Assembly: GCA_000438075.1 (NCBI GenBank)
Contig: FR903528.1
Coordinates: 1 to 64,000, forward strand
Source of the DNA: Clostridium sp. CAG:609
Lineage (GTDB): Bacteria > Bacillota_I > Bacilli_A > RF39 > UBA660
Length of the DNA stretch: 64,000 nucleotides
Reading direction: 5' to 3'
A model generated the notes under the pieces. It had not been told where the DNA came from and ran no database searches. It saw nothing but the letters and a program-made list of their open reading frames with translations. Made by a program: the position numbers and the translations under genes. This document shows positions 42,651 to 52,205 of this stretch, in pieces; within the stretch, counting starts at the first letter, position 1; every line of letters begins with the position of its first letter.

Positions 42651-43169
42651 ATGTTAAACGTTGTATTATTTGAACCTGAGATACCACAAAATACTGGAAA
42701 TATAATGAGAACTTGTGTAGCAACAAACACCACTCTACATCTAATTAAACCACTCGGATTTAGTGTTGATGATAAAACTCTAAAAAGATGCGGAGTAAAC
42801 TATATAGATAAATTAAATTGGTTTGTTTATGAAAATTGGGAAGATTTTTTAAGTAAAAATCCTAACAAAAAAATGTATTTCTTAACTAGATATGGACATA
42901 AACCCCACTCTAGTTTTGATTATAGCAATACTTCTGAAGATATATATTTTGTATTTGGAAAAGAATCAACTGGTATACCTAAAGAAATATTAAAACCTCA
43001 CTTAGATACATGCATGAGAATGCCAATGACTGCTAATGTAAGAGCATTAAATTTATCAAATACTGTTGCAATCATGTTATATGAAGCACTAAGACAAAGA
43101 AATTATGATGGACTTCTATTTGATGAACCACATAAAAGCAAAACAGAAATCGAAGACTATGAATGCTAA
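42651..43169 (+). CDS. trmL: tRNA (cytidine(34)-2'-O)-methyltransferase TrmL
   Basis: A SPOUT methyltransferase that methylates the 2'-O of the wobble base in leucine tRNAs. It has 172 residues, slightly longer than usual. The family N-terminus FEPEIPQNTGNIMRTCVATN, the VFGKESTGIPKEIL knot block and RMPMTANVRALNLSNTVAIMLYEALRQ are all present. CGGAGGAAAT precedes the ATG, about 25 bases after the previous gene. It ends in a hairpin terminator. Confidence 0.96.
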   Translation: MLNVVLFEPEIPQNTGNIMRTCVATNTTLHLIKPLGFSVDDKTLKRCGVNYIDKLNWFVYENWEDFLSKNPNKKMYFLTRYGHKPHSSFDYSNTSEDIYFVFGKESTGIPKEILKPHLDTCMRMPMTANVRALNLSNTVAIMLYEALRQRNYDGLLFDEPHKSKTEIEDYEC

Positions 43170-43188
43170 TCAAGCATTCATTTTTTTT
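43161..43188 (+). terminator. Terminator of trmL
   Basis: A 6-bp stem (GAATGC/GCATTC), loop of 7 that contains the stop codon, followed by eight T. The remaining gap to the next promoter (43189-43309) shows nothing else. Confidence 0.8.
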
Positions 43189-43309
43189 GGCAAAAAAAAG
43201 TTTACCTGACATATCAAAATCAAATGTTTCTTTTTTTATATGAATTTCTCTATCATATACCTATATTACCATATTTTAAGATGAAAATTAACCATTTGTT
43301 TACGCAAAT

Positions 43310-43338
43310 TTGACAAATACCCTATTTTATGGTAAAAT
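43310..43338 (+). promoter_or_regulatory. Promoter of the amidoligase gene
   Basis: Consensus TTGACA (43310-43315), 17-bp spacer, TAAAAT (43333-43338), about 20 bases before the GGGGG ribosome binding site. Confidence 0.75.
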
Positions 43339-43363
43339 TATCTTAAATATGGGGGTAAATGTG

Positions 43364-44758
43364 ATGAAAAAAGTAGATGAAATCCAAGAATTTTTAAAAT
43401 ATTTTAGTGATGAAGAAATAATAAACTATTTAACAAACACAGAACAAAAAATAGAATTATATGAATTCGTTATTGCAACTCTATGTATTAAAAATGACAA
43501 ATTAAGAAATGATTTCTTTTATACATATGTTAATTTCTTCGATAATTTTGATTTAAAATATTTTAAAAACACTTTAGATAATAAAGATTTAAAAACTGTT
43601 GCAATCCTTTTCTTAGACAAAATGGATATTTTAAGTAACACCATAAAATCAATATTCACCGTAGCAACTGGGTATGAATCCTTAATTAAATATGAATTTA
43701 ACCAAGCTAAAACAATCAGTGACAAAGTTGAATATATTAAAAATGTTCATATAATGGGTAACAAAAAACTTGAAGATTACCTAACAGGAAAAATAGATGA
43801 TCAAGATGTATTATACCTATTACACACAAATGATGATACAAAACAAATTAAATATCACTGCACTTTAGATAAAAAGACAGATAAAGCTATTAATCCAAGT
43901 ATTACCATCGGTGTTGAACTTGAAACTGTTAATGACCAAATAGAAAAGTACCAAAACATACCATGTTTATTTAAAAACTTTGATGTAACAATAGATAACT
44001 CAGTAAAAAATGGATTAGAAGTTGTTTCACCAGTACTTCACTATACAGAATCTGATTTGAGTACGTTAAAAAGTGTTTGTGAAGTTTTAAAACAAACTGG
44101 ATTCTACACAAATGATACTTGCGGAGGACACATACATATCGGAGCGGACTATTTAAAAACAAAACAAGATTACAACATGTTTATGTATCTATATATAAAT
44201 ATGGAAGATATAATTTATAAAATAACAGATAAAGCTCACTCTCAAAAAAGACATAGTGTTTTAAAGTATGCTGGTAAAGTAAAAGATGAATTACTATCAT
44301 CATTTGATAAAACAAACCAAAACAACCAAGATTTTATTTCAAAATTAAAAGGTATAAGTAAAACTAGATATCGTGGCCTAAATCTTCAAAATATAAATAA
44401 ACCAAATAAAAACACAATTGAATTTAGAATGGCTAATGGAGAAATAGACTTTGATGAATTACTTGCAAACATTAACCTTTTTGCAAAATTAATTCAAGTA
44501 TCACACGATTTAAATACTTTAGACAAAGACGACGAAAGAATAAAAATAGCTAAATCTATTTGCACAATAAAAGATGAATTAGAAAAACTTAAAGCATTCT
44601 TAGATTTATTATTTGATAATGAAGAATTAAAACAAATATATTATGAAAGATATATTACAAATACTTTAGTAATGGAATTATTAAATGAAGAAATTAAACA
44701 AGATAATGAATACTATATAGCATTAGATAATGAATCAAAACTAATAAGAACAAAATAA
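43364..44758 (+). CDS. Amidoligase_2-like (carboxylate-amine ligase fold) enzyme, stand-alone
   Basis: About 464 residues. The N-terminal 170 residues are helical with no recognised domain. The rest matches the amidoligase branch of the COOH-NH2 ligase superfamily (relatives of gamma-glutamylcysteine ligase): ITIGVELET (about 181-189), GLEVVSPVL, CGGHIHIGADY (about 252-262), RYRGLNLQNI and NTIEFRMANGEIDFDE. Such enzymes form amide bonds, often to make or tag peptides, and tend to travel with glutamine amidotransferase or peptide genes; none is seen here. It has its own strong promoter and terminator, so it is a single-gene unit. The substrate is unknown. Start chosen by the GGGGG site upstream. 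Confidence 0.8.
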   Translation: MKKVDEIQEFLKYFSDEEIINYLTNTEQKIELYEFVIATLCIKNDKLRNDFFYTYVNFFDNFDLKYFKNTLDNKDLKTVAILFLDKMDILSNTIKSIFTVATGYESLIKYEFNQAKTISDKVEYIKNVHIMGNKKLEDYLTGKIDDQDVLYLLHTNDDTKQIKYHCTLDKKTDKAINPSITIGVELETVNDQIEKYQNIPCLFKNFDVTIDNSVKNGLEVVSPVLHYTESDLSTLKSVCEVLKQTGFYTNDTCGGHIHIGADYLKTKQDYNMFMYLYINMEDIIYKITDKAHSQKRHSVLKYAGKVKDELLSSFDKTNQNNQDFISKLKGISKTRYRGLNLQNINKPNKNTIEFRMANGEIDFDELLANINLFAKLIQVSHDLNTLDKDDERIKIAKSICTIKDELEKLKAFLDLLFDNEELKQIYYERYITNTLVMELLNEEIKQDNEYYIALDNESKLIRTK

Positions 44759-44784
44759 AAGATGGAAGCAAAATTCCATCTTTT
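44757..44784. terminator. Bidirectional terminator between the amidoligase and DD-carboxypeptidase genes
   Basis: A perfect 11-bp stem (AAAAGATGGAA/TTCCATCTTTT) with a 6-base loop between convergent genes; each arm gives a T-run on one strand. Confidence 0.85.
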
Positions 44785-45940
44785 ATTGTTTAAGTAGTGT
44801 TTTACCGCTAGCTACCATCTTTAAATTTTTTAATAAATAATCAACAAATCCAGCCTTTTCTATATCTTTATCTATAGTTACATCAACTTCATCAATTATA
44901 TTATTACCACTATCAATTATTTCTGCAGTTCCAATAACATCTCCCCTTTTAACCGGAGCTTTAATCTTACCAACTTTCAAATTAAATTCATAATTATCAG
45001 CTTTCTCATTATTTTTAAGTATCTCTGTTGCATCAGCAACAAGCACTACATTTGCAAAATAATTTTTACCATTATAAATTCTAACCTTACCTAGTTTTTC
45101 ATCTTTAGTTTTAATAATATTAATTTTATAAGTATTAAAACCATAATTAAGTAACTTAACTGTATCTGCACTTCTATTTTCTGAAGTATCTTCTCCCATT
45201 ACAACAGATATCAATCTAAAATTATCTTTTTTAGCTGTGGCAGTTAAACAATAACCTGCTGTTTTAGTAAACCCAGTCTTTAAACCATCCACACCATTAT
45301 AATATCTAACTAATTTATTAGTATTAACTAACCATATTCTACTTCCGTCATTTTTTTCTAAATATTCCTCATAGATACTGGTATACTCTAAAATTTTTTC
45401 ATGTTTCAAAAGTTCTCTAGCTATAATAGACATATCCCTTGCTGTTGAATAATGCCCTTCTGCATCTAACCCATGTGCATTAACAAAATTTGTATTAACT
45501 GCACCAATTTCTTTTAATCTTTTATTTAACATATTAACAAATTCTTCGTGAGACCCACCAATTTTCTCAGACATTGCATAAACAGCATCGTTACCACTTG
45601 CTATTGCAATACTTTTTAATAAATCACGTACAGAATAAGTTTCACCTGCTTGTAAAAAAACTTGACTACCTCCCATATTAGCAGCTTCTTCGCTAATAGT
45701 TACCATATCATCAAACTTCAAAGTCTCATTATCAATTGACTCCATTATTAAAAGCATACTTGCAAGTTTAGTCATTGATGCCGGAGGAAGCTTTTCATCT
45801 GCATTTTTCTCATATAAAACTTTGCCAGATAAACTATCAACTAAAATAGCACTCTTTGCATTCGGAGTATAATCTTCCTGTGCCAAAGAAATACTCATCC
45901 AAGAAAAAAAACTCAACAAAATTAATAATACTTTCTTCAT
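44783..45940 (-). CDS. D-alanyl-D-alanine carboxypeptidase (DacA/DacF-type penicillin-binding protein)
   Basis: A serine-type low-mass penicillin-binding protein that trims the terminal D-Ala of peptidoglycan stem peptides. It has 385 residues from ATG 45940, with a signal peptide (about 1-20, ending SLA). The peptidase S11 motifs are SMTK (Ser55-Lys58), SGND and KTG in LKTGFTKTAG. A C-terminal beta domain follows (about 275-370), ending in an amphipathic helix for membrane association. An upstream in-frame GTG is rejected since AAGGTG serves as ribosome binding site. Confidence 0.95.
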   Translation of the reverse strand: MKKVLLILLSFFSWMSISLAQEDYTPNAKSAILVDSLSGKVLYEKNADEKLPPASMTKLASMLLIMESIDNETLKFDDMVTISEEAANMGGSQVFLQAGETYSVRDLLKSIAIASGNDAVYAMSEKIGGSHEEFVNMLNKRLKEIGAVNTNFVNAHGLDAEGHYSTARDMSIIARELLKHEKILEYTSIYEEYLEKNDGSRIWLVNTNKLVRYYNGVDGLKTGFTKTAGYCLTATAKKDNFRLISVVMGEDTSENRSADTVKLLNYGFNTYKINIIKTKDEKLGKVRIYNGKNYFANVVLVADATEILKNNEKADNYEFNLKVGKIKAPVKRGDVIGTAEIIDSGNNIIDEVDVTIDKDIEKAGFVDYLLKNLKMVASGKTLLKQ

Positions 45941-45985
45941 ATTAAACACCTTACTAATTATTATGAGTTTTATTTTTTTATAGAA

Positions 45986-46282
45986 CTAATTTAAAATTTC
46001 TTTTATAACTTTTTTAATATTTTCTAGTGATTTTTCTTCCAAAGCAGATTCTAACAAACTATACTTTTGATATAACCCAAGAATATTCTCAAAATTATCT
46101 AACCTTTTACTAGTTTTATTTATAATATTACCAACATAACTTTTTGATACATTTTCTAAATCTGCTATTTCTTGCAAAGTTAAATTTTCTTCATAATATA
46201 AAGAATAATACTTCTTATTTGCATCATTTAACAAACCCTTATAAATATTAAATAATTCACCATAATACACAAACTCTTTCAT
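45986..46282 (-). CDS. ylxM: YlxM/UPF0122 helix-turn-helix protein
   Basis: A 98-residue, sigma-region-4-like helix-turn-helix protein that in streptococci and relatives binds SRP components and modulates FtsY/Ffh GTPases. Family features are YYSLYYEENLTLQEIADLENVSKSYVGNIINKTSKRL. The start overlaps the ftsY stop by one base (TAATG). The usual partner ffh is not in the window; ylxM is paired with ftsY instead. Confidence 0.92.
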   Translation of the reverse strand: MKEFVYYGELFNIYKGLLNDANKKYYSLYYEENLTLQEIADLENVSKSYVGNIINKTSKRLDNFENILGLYQKYSLLESALEEKSLENIKKVIKEILN

Positions 46283-47268
46283 TACATCAAATCCTTAAAT
46301 AAACCATATATATAGTTTTCAATATCAAATGGTATTAAATCAGTCATCTTTTCTCCTAAACCAACAAACTTAACCGGAATATTTACTTCTTCTTTTATAG
46401 CAAGAACAATTCCTCCTTTAGCAGTTCCATCCAACTTAGTTAAAACAATACCAGTTATATTAGTAATTTCTTTAAAAGCTTGAGCCTGCATAATTCCATT
46501 TTGACCAGTGGTACCATCTATAACTAACAATGTTTCATGCGGAGCATCAGGTATAATCTTACCAATAACTTTATTTATCTTTTCTAATTCTTTCATTAAA
46601 TTAACCTTATTATGAAGTCTACCTGCAGTATCAACTAAAACTATATCAACACCATCTTCCTTTGCTTTAAGAAGTCCATCATATATAACACCCGCCGGAT
46701 CAATATTTTCTTTTCCAAAAAATAATGAATCAGTTCTATCTGCCCAAATTTTCAATTGATCAACAGCTCCAGCTCTAAAAGTATCACCTGCAATAAGCAT
46801 AACTTTTTTACCTTCACACTTATATTTATAAGCAAGTTTAGCAATCGTCGTAGTTTTACCCACTCCATTAACACCAACCATCAAGATAACTGTTGGTCCA
46901 CTACTAGCCATATTAATTTTATCAGTAATAGATTCATTATTAACATAAATAATAAATAATTCATCCACAATAACTTCATTTAAATATTTAGTATCAGTAA
47001 TATTTTCAGACTTAACACGTTTTTTTAATTTATCCATAAAATCCATTACTGTATTAACACCAATATCAGCCATAATTAAAATATTTTCAAGTTCATCAAA
47101 ATACTCATCATTTATCTTCGTATATTTTATACCAAGCATACTTAACTTAGAAACAAACTCTTTTCTAGTTTTTTCTAACCCTTCATCATATTTTAAAACA
47201 TTTTCATCAACAACTTCTTCTTGTTCTTTTTTACTAATTATATTTTTTAATTTATTAAATAATCCCAT
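46282..47268 (-). CDS. ftsY: Signal recognition particle receptor FtsY
   Basis: The SRP receptor GTPase, which docks Ffh-ribosome complexes at the membrane. It has 328 residues from ATG 47268, of the short Gram-positive type with only a brief acidic N-terminal region. The GTPase motifs are VGVNGVGKTTTIAKLA (G1), DTFRAGAVDQL (G2), VLVDTAGRLHN (G3), TKLDGTAKGG (G4) and KFVGLGEKMTDL (G5). GGAGGT precedes the chosen ATG. Confidence 0.97.
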   Translation of the reverse strand: MGLFNKLKNIISKKEQEEVVDENVLKYDEGLEKTRKEFVSKLSMLGIKYTKINDEYFDELENILIMADIGVNTVMDFMDKLKKRVKSENITDTKYLNEVIVDELFIIYVNNESITDKINMASSGPTVILMVGVNGVGKTTTIAKLAYKYKCEGKKVMLIAGDTFRAGAVDQLKIWADRTDSLFFGKENIDPAGVIYDGLLKAKEDGVDIVLVDTAGRLHNKVNLMKELEKINKVIGKIIPDAPHETLLVIDGTTGQNGIMQAQAFKEITNITGIVLTKLDGTAKGGIVLAIKEEVNIPVKFVGLGEKMTDLIPFDIENYIYGLFKDLM

Positions 47269-47313
47269 TTTTAATACCTCCATAAACAATATTATAACAA
47301 ATTATCCTCTCTA

Positions 47314-47342
47314 TTGCAATTTATTCAAGAATATGGTATAAT
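47314..47342 (+). promoter_or_regulatory. Promoter of rnjA
   Basis: TTGCAA (47314-47319), 17-bp spacer, TATAAT (47337-47342). It closely matches the promoter of the five-tRNA operon. Confidence 0.75.
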
Positions 47343-47401
47343 TTACTCAGTTCAGTAACTTTATGAATTAATTATATTTTAAGAAAGAAGGAATTTTTTT
47401 A

Positions 47402-49078
47402 ATGGAAAAGATAAATAATATAGCCACAAAAGTTATTGCTCTAGGTGGCTTAGGTGAAGTTGGTAAAAATATGTATATCGTTGAACATAAAGATGAAATA
47501 TTAATCATCGATGCCGGAGTAATGTTTCCTGAAGATAACTTACTTGGTGTAGATTATGTTATTCAAGATGTTACATATTTAAAGAAAAATATTGATAAAA
47601 TCAAAGGATTAATTATAACTCATGGTCATGAAGATCATATCGGAGGTATTCCATTCTTACTTCAAGCAATGGATATTCCAGTTATATATACCCCGAAGAT
47701 TGCCAAGGATTTAATTGAAAAGAAACTCGTAGAAAGAAATATTAAATATGAAAACTATGTAATTATAAATCCTGAATTAAATGTTAAAACAAAATATTTT
47801 GATGTATCATTTATTAATACAACCCATTCAATACCAGATAGTTTTGCAATTGCTATTAAAACTCCGAATGGAACAATATTTGAAACCGGAGACTTTAAAT
47901 TTGATTTAACTCCAGTTGGTCCAATGGCAGACATTCACAAAATGGCTAAATTTGGAAGCGAAGGAGTTACCCTACTTTTAAGTGATTCAACAAATGCCTT
48001 AACTAGTGGATATTCAAAAAGTGAATCAGCAGTTGATGGAACTCTAAATGATATGATTAGCAAACATCATGGCAGAGTAATCATTGCTACATTTGCATCA
48101 AACATCTATCGTATTAAACACATCGTTGAAAGTTGCAAAAAATATGGAAGAAAAATAATTGTATTCGGAAGAAGTATGGAAAACAGTATTGAACTTGCTC
48201 TAAACAATGGATTAATAAGTGATAAATCAATGTTTATTGATGCAAATGATGCCAAAAGTCTAAAAAGAAATGAAATATGTATTCTATGTACTGGTTCCCA
48301 AGGTGAACCTCTCGCTGCATTATCACGTATTGCAAATGGACAACATAAGCAAATCTCACTACTCGGAGATGACTTAGTAATATTCTCATCAAGTCCAATT
48401 CCAGGTAATGCAGAAAGCATTAACAAAATAATTAATAAATTATACTTAAAAGGTGTTCGTGTATTTACAAATTCCGAATTCAGTGATGTTCACACATCAG
48501 GTCATGCTAAAGAAGAAGAATTAAAATGGATGTTAAGAATCATTAAACCAAAATACTTTATGCCAATGCATGGTGAATACAGAATGCTAAAAAAACATAC
48601 AGAAATCGGCATTATGTGTGGTGTTGCTCCCCAAAATACATTCATCTGTACAAATGGTGATGTTATTGAACTATTAAACGGAGAAGTAAAACGTACTGGA
48701 ACAGTTCAAGCCGGAGATGTATATGTTGATGGTTCAAGAATCGGAGACATAGGTAGTGTTGTTATCAAAGATCGTAAGTTAATGAGTCAAGATGGAATCT
48801 TAATTACAATTTTAAATATTAACACATTAACAAGAAAACTATTACTTAAACCAAATGTTACTGCTCGTGGATTCGTTCTAGTAAATGAAAATCAAGAATT
48901 AATGCAAAAAATAGAAAGAAAAATCAGTGAAATTGTAACTACTGCTTTATCAAAAGCACCATATAGTTATACTGATTTAAAAAATCAAATTATATTTGAA
49001 CTACTTCCATTTATAAATAATCTAACTGGAAGAAAACCTATTATCTTACCAGTAATAATGGAAGTAAATCAAAGTTAA
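47402..49078 (+). CDS. rnjA: Ribonuclease J
   Basis: A metallo-beta-lactamase/beta-CASP RNase with 5'-3' exonuclease and endonuclease activity, central to mRNA decay in Firmicutes. It has 558 residues. The N-terminal LGGLGEVGKNMYIVE and zinc motif ITHGHEDHIGG are followed by ETGDFKFD, LLSDSTNAL, the beta-CASP domain (ASNIYRIKHIVE, GRSMENSI, LCTGSQGEPLAAL) and the catalytic FMPMHGEYRML. The long A/G-rich ribosome binding site AAGAAAGAAGGAA lies upstream. RNase Y is at 52284-53837, so both main mRNA decay RNases lie within 5 kb. Confidence 0.97.
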   Translation: MEKINNIATKVIALGGLGEVGKNMYIVEHKDEILIIDAGVMFPEDNLLGVDYVIQDVTYLKKNIDKIKGLIITHGHEDHIGGIPFLLQAMDIPVIYTPKIAKDLIEKKLVERNIKYENYVIINPELNVKTKYFDVSFINTTHSIPDSFAIAIKTPNGTIFETGDFKFDLTPVGPMADIHKMAKFGSEGVTLLLSDSTNALTSGYSKSESAVDGTLNDMISKHHGRVIIATFASNIYRIKHIVESCKKYGRKIIVFGRSMENSIELALNNGLISDKSMFIDANDAKSLKRNEICILCTGSQGEPLAALSRIANGQHKQISLLGDDLVIFSSSPIPGNAESINKIINKLYLKGVRVFTNSEFSDVHTSGHAKEEELKWMLRIIKPKYFMPMHGEYRMLKKHTEIGIMCGVAPQNTFICTNGDVIELLNGEVKRTGTVQAGDVYVDGSRIGDIGSVVIKDRKLMSQDGILITILNINTLTRKLLLKPNVTARGFVLVNENQELMQKIERKISEIVTTALSKAPYSYTDLKNQIIFELLPFINNLTGRKPIILPVIMEVNQS

Positions 49079-49105
49079 AAGCCACATCTAAGATGTGACT
49101 TTTTC
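49078..49105. terminator. Bidirectional terminator between rnjA and the GT2 gene
   Basis: A stem of CACATCT/AGATGTG extended by AAAG/CTTT with one mismatch, followed by a T-run. It lies between convergent genes and includes the stop codon of the GT2 gene. Confidence 0.75.
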
Positions 49106-50080
49106 TTTATCTGTTTTTATATTCATACAAGTTATGCATAAAACAAACATAACTATATCAATTAATATTTTAAATATAAATCTATGTCTTGATAATAATG
49201 ATAAAATTATAGTTTCAAAAGCATAATTAATAATTGTATATTTTATATTAATATGATTATTAAACATCATTATTATAATCGTAGAAACTAACTTACTTAA
49301 AAATAAGAAAAGTGGTAAAACCCAGAATTTATTTGATATATCAAATGTCTTATAAAAGATAAAACATTCTATAATATATGCAAACAATGTAACCAATATA
49401 TAATAAGCAAATAATCTATATACTTTTAAAGAATCTTTAACTGGATTAAAATGACTAGTTTCATTATTATTAATATATATCGTATCAATTACAACTTCTT
49501 TAATATCTATATCTCTATAGTTTGTTTCAATCAACACATTAGTTTCATATTCATATCTCTCACCATGTAAATCAAGTAACTTTCTTGCAACATCATACGA
49601 CATAGCTCTAAGTCCAGTTTGTGTATCACTAGTTTTAACACCAACAAAATTATATAAAACATTTCTAGTAATAATATTACCAAACTTAGATTTAAAAGGA
49701 ACTCCACTATCTTTAAAACATCTAACCCCTAAAACTAAATCATCTTGATTTTTTAAAGCAACATCTGCTACTCTTTTAATATCTTTAACGCTATGTTGCC
49801 CATCACAATCCGCCGTTACTATAACCTTACAATTCTTATATTCATTCAATATATAATTAAGACCATTCTTTAAGCCTCTACCTTTTCCATAATTAATATG
49901 ATGTTTTAAAACCGGATACTTCTTAGCAATATTATTCATAAACTTATCATATTTCTTACTACATCCATCATTTATAAATACAATATTTTCAAAATTTTTA
50001 GATAACTCATCTAAGAATTTTTCCATAATCTTTTCATTCGGATTATAAACCGGTATTAAAACCACTATTTTTTTATTCAT
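49088..50080 (-). CDS. Family 2 glycosyltransferase with C-terminal membrane domain
   Basis: 330 residues. The N-terminal GT2 domain (about 1-215) begins IVVLIPVYNPNEKIMEKFL, has VTADCDGQHSVKDI (DxD-like metal site), GVRCFKDSGVPFKSKFGN and SDTQTGLRAM, which resembles dolichyl-phosphate mannose synthase-like enzymes acting on a polyprenyl phosphate. The last 110 residues hold about four membrane helices, like GtrA-type flippase domains fused to such enzymes. Likely makes and flips a lipid-linked sugar. Followed upstream by the 361-residue protein with a 2-base gap, then by the phosphodiester glycosidase gene, forming one unit. Confidence 0.85.
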   Translation of the reverse strand: MNKKIVVLIPVYNPNEKIMEKFLDELSKNFENIVFINDGCSKKYDKFMNNIAKKYPVLKHHINYGKGRGLKNGLNYILNEYKNCKVIVTADCDGQHSVKDIKRVADVALKNQDDLVLGVRCFKDSGVPFKSKFGNIITRNVLYNFVGVKTSDTQTGLRAMSYDVARKLLDLHGERYEYETNVLIETNYRDIDIKEVVIDTIYINNNETSHFNPVKDSLKVYRLFAYYILVTLFAYIIECFIFYKTFDISNKFWVLPLFLFLSKLVSTIIIMMFNNHINIKYTIINYAFETIILSLLSRHRFIFKILIDIVMFVLCITCMNIKTDKEKVTS

Positions 50081-50082
50081 TA

Positions 50083-51168
50083 TTATCCCCCGCTTTTAAT
50101 ATTTACAACTTTCCATTCTCCATTATATTTAACAAAATACAACGTATCATGCATCTTATCAACTTGATCTTTACCTGCTACAACCATATTCTTTTCTAAA
50201 GATATCTCACAAGAAAATGCATCTTTACTATACACCTTAAAATTATTTAATACTTCATTAGTAAATGTTGGATTCTTCAAAGTATGTTTACTAGTAAAAG
50301 TAATATCAATACTATGAGCCCAATTATATGCTCTTTGATACATCTGTGTTCCTTCGATAAAATATGGTCTCAAAGTATTAAATCCATAACTTACTCCCTT
50401 TAAATCTTTAGTTAAGTATAAACTCCAATTGTGAGCAAACTCCCAAATATCAATTTCACTGCTTAAATATTTTTTAGCTTCATCATATGAATCAAAACTT
50501 AAATAATTTTTGTCTAGTGTATACTCAAATTGCTTTTCATTTAATTTAACTTCTTCGCCATACTCATTTAATACTTTAATTTTTGCTTCATTAACCAAAT
50601 TATTAATTTCATACTTAGCTATATATGGCATTGCATCACTAACATACATATAATCTAAATTCTCATATTTTTCTTTAAGTTTTGTATCACTTACCTTTCT
50701 ATCATCTACATACAAAACATAATTACTTGGTATAATAACATCATAATACTTCATACCTCTTTTTAAATTTGGTATTATTTCTTCTACTTCAATTTTCTCA
50801 TAACTAAATAAGCCTAACTTAGTTTCAGTACCTAAGTTCTTAACCTTTATATCAAAAAGCACTCTCTTATTTAATGTTACTTCAAAATTTTCATCGTCTA
50901 TTTTTTTAATCTTTATATCTTTATCATTTATTTCTTTTTTATAATCAACAAGTAAATCTTCACTTTGATTATTATCACTTAAAAATTTCTTTAATGTTTT
51001 ATCATCTAAACTAGTAACATAATTTTTCAAATAATTATCAGTTTGACTAGCTTCATAACTTTTTAATGTTAAATAAATATACACAAGGAATATAATAGAT
51101 AATATTAAACCAACAATGGTATATATTAATAAACTAGTTTTAAATAATGTCTTTTTTCTTCTTCTCAT
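50083..51168 (-). CDS. Membrane-anchored extracytoplasmic protein of unknown function
   Basis: 361 residues, no family recognised. A basic start (MRRRKK) and one membrane helix (about 12-33) anchor an outside region of about 325 residues. The middle is Lys/Asp/Glu-rich and beta-prone; the last 110 residues (ISLEKNMVVAGKDQ, DTLYFVKYNGEWKVVNIK) end like NTF2-like domains. It lies between a polyprenyl-type glycosyltransferase and a phosphodiester glycosidase with gaps of 2 bases each, so a role in surface polymer assembly or modification is plausible by context only. Confidence 0.6.
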   Translation of the reverse strand: MRRRKKTLFKTSLLIYTIVGLILSIIFLVYIYLTLKSYEASQTDNYLKNYVTSLDDKTLKKFLSDNNQSEDLLVDYKKEINDKDIKIKKIDDENFEVTLNKRVLFDIKVKNLGTETKLGLFSYEKIEVEEIIPNLKRGMKYYDVIIPSNYVLYVDDRKVSDTKLKEKYENLDYMYVSDAMPYIAKYEINNLVNEAKIKVLNEYGEEVKLNEKQFEYTLDKNYLSFDSYDEAKKYLSSEIDIWEFAHNWSLYLTKDLKGVSYGFNTLRPYFIEGTQMYQRAYNWAHSIDITFTSKHTLKNPTFTNEVLNNFKVYSKDAFSCEISLEKNMVVAGKDQVDKMHDTLYFVKYNGEWKVVNIKSGG

Positions 51169-51170
51169 AA

Positions 51171-52205
51171 TTAATTATCCTTTACTACAAATGCTGTTGG
51201 TAATCTCCATGATGAATTTGCATAATAAAATGTTACACTTGTCATTAAATATTCATGGTTATAATATAGAGATGAAGAACTTCCTCCATCTAAATTCGCA
51301 GCATTAACTGCACCATATTCAGCCATAATATCAATTATATCTGATGCTGTAGCTCCTAAATGACCATTTTTTCCTCTACCATCTGTTACAAGTATCAATA
51401 CACTTCCATCTTTTCTTTGACCAATTGCAGTTCTTGGATTTGCACCACTACCCATTCCATTTAATTCTCTTTTTTCACCATTAATTATTAATTTAACAAA
51501 GTGATTATTTTTATCACTTGATTCTTCTTGAAAAGCAACTGCATCTCTTATCTTTTCTGTTTTTATTAATTCTTCAACTTGAGCCTTATTCATACCATCT
51601 AAACTAATAATTCTTAACAAATTATTTTCATCAAACCCAATTAAATACAAACCAACTAAACCTAAACTAATATCTTGAATTTCACCATTACTTACAGTTA
51701 CTCCTAAAGGTCTTCCCCCTTTATTTCCACTTGAATAATAAATACCACCATTAACACCAGCAATAGCACCAGCATCTTCAGTTAAAACTCCAAGTTCTTT
51801 ACCATATTCTCCCCATGGATAAGTAGTAGCTAAACTAATTTTTGATGGATCATTGACAACCATCATTTTACCTTCAAAATTATTACCATTAACTGCATGT
51901 ATTTCAATTAGTTCCTTAGTTTTATCTATATTAGTTTTAATTAAGTTCTCATCAATTTCAACATTCATATCTTGAAGTGAATTTTTAGAAACAATACCCT
52001 CAATTTCATCTTTACTTAAAAATACATTAGCTAAAAATTTAAGTTGTCCAGTTTCAAGTATTGTTGTTGCAAATAATTCTTTTGCTCTATTTGATGGGCC
52101 ATGACAAATCAAAGTAATTGTTAATAACAAACAAACAAATACCATCCCTACAGTTACGCCCACAAAAGCAAATACTTTAGCCAAAATTTTTAAAAACTTT
52201 TTCAT
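51171..52205 (-). CDS. Phosphodiester glycosidase (NAGPA-domain) exported protein
   Basis: 344 residues with an N-terminal membrane anchor (about 10-32). The NAGPA domain shows GAIAGVNGGIYYSSGNKGGRPLG, NPRTAIGQRKDGSVLILVTDGR, GATASDIIDIMAEYGAVNAANLDGGSSSSLYYN. This family (human uncovering enzyme; Bacillus YoqM/CwlQ-like neighbours) removes GlcNAc from phosphodiester-linked sugars, and in bacteria often acts on wall polymers or exopolysaccharide. Exact substrate is unknown. First gene of the three-gene unit running to 49088. Confidence 0.88.
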   Translation of the reverse strand: MKKFLKILAKVFAFVGVTVGMVFVCLLLTITLICHGPSNRAKELFATTILETGQLKFLANVFLSKDEIEGIVSKNSLQDMNVEIDENLIKTNIDKTKELIEIHAVNGNNFEGKMMVVNDPSKISLATTYPWGEYGKELGVLTEDAGAIAGVNGGIYYSSGNKGGRPLGVTVSNGEIQDISLGLVGLYLIGFDENNLLRIISLDGMNKAQVEELIKTEKIRDAVAFQEESSDKNNHFVKLIINGEKRELNGMGSGANPRTAIGQRKDGSVLILVTDGRGKNGHLGATASDIIDIMAEYGAVNAANLDGGSSSSLYYNHEYLMTSVTFYYANSSWRLPTAFVVKDN

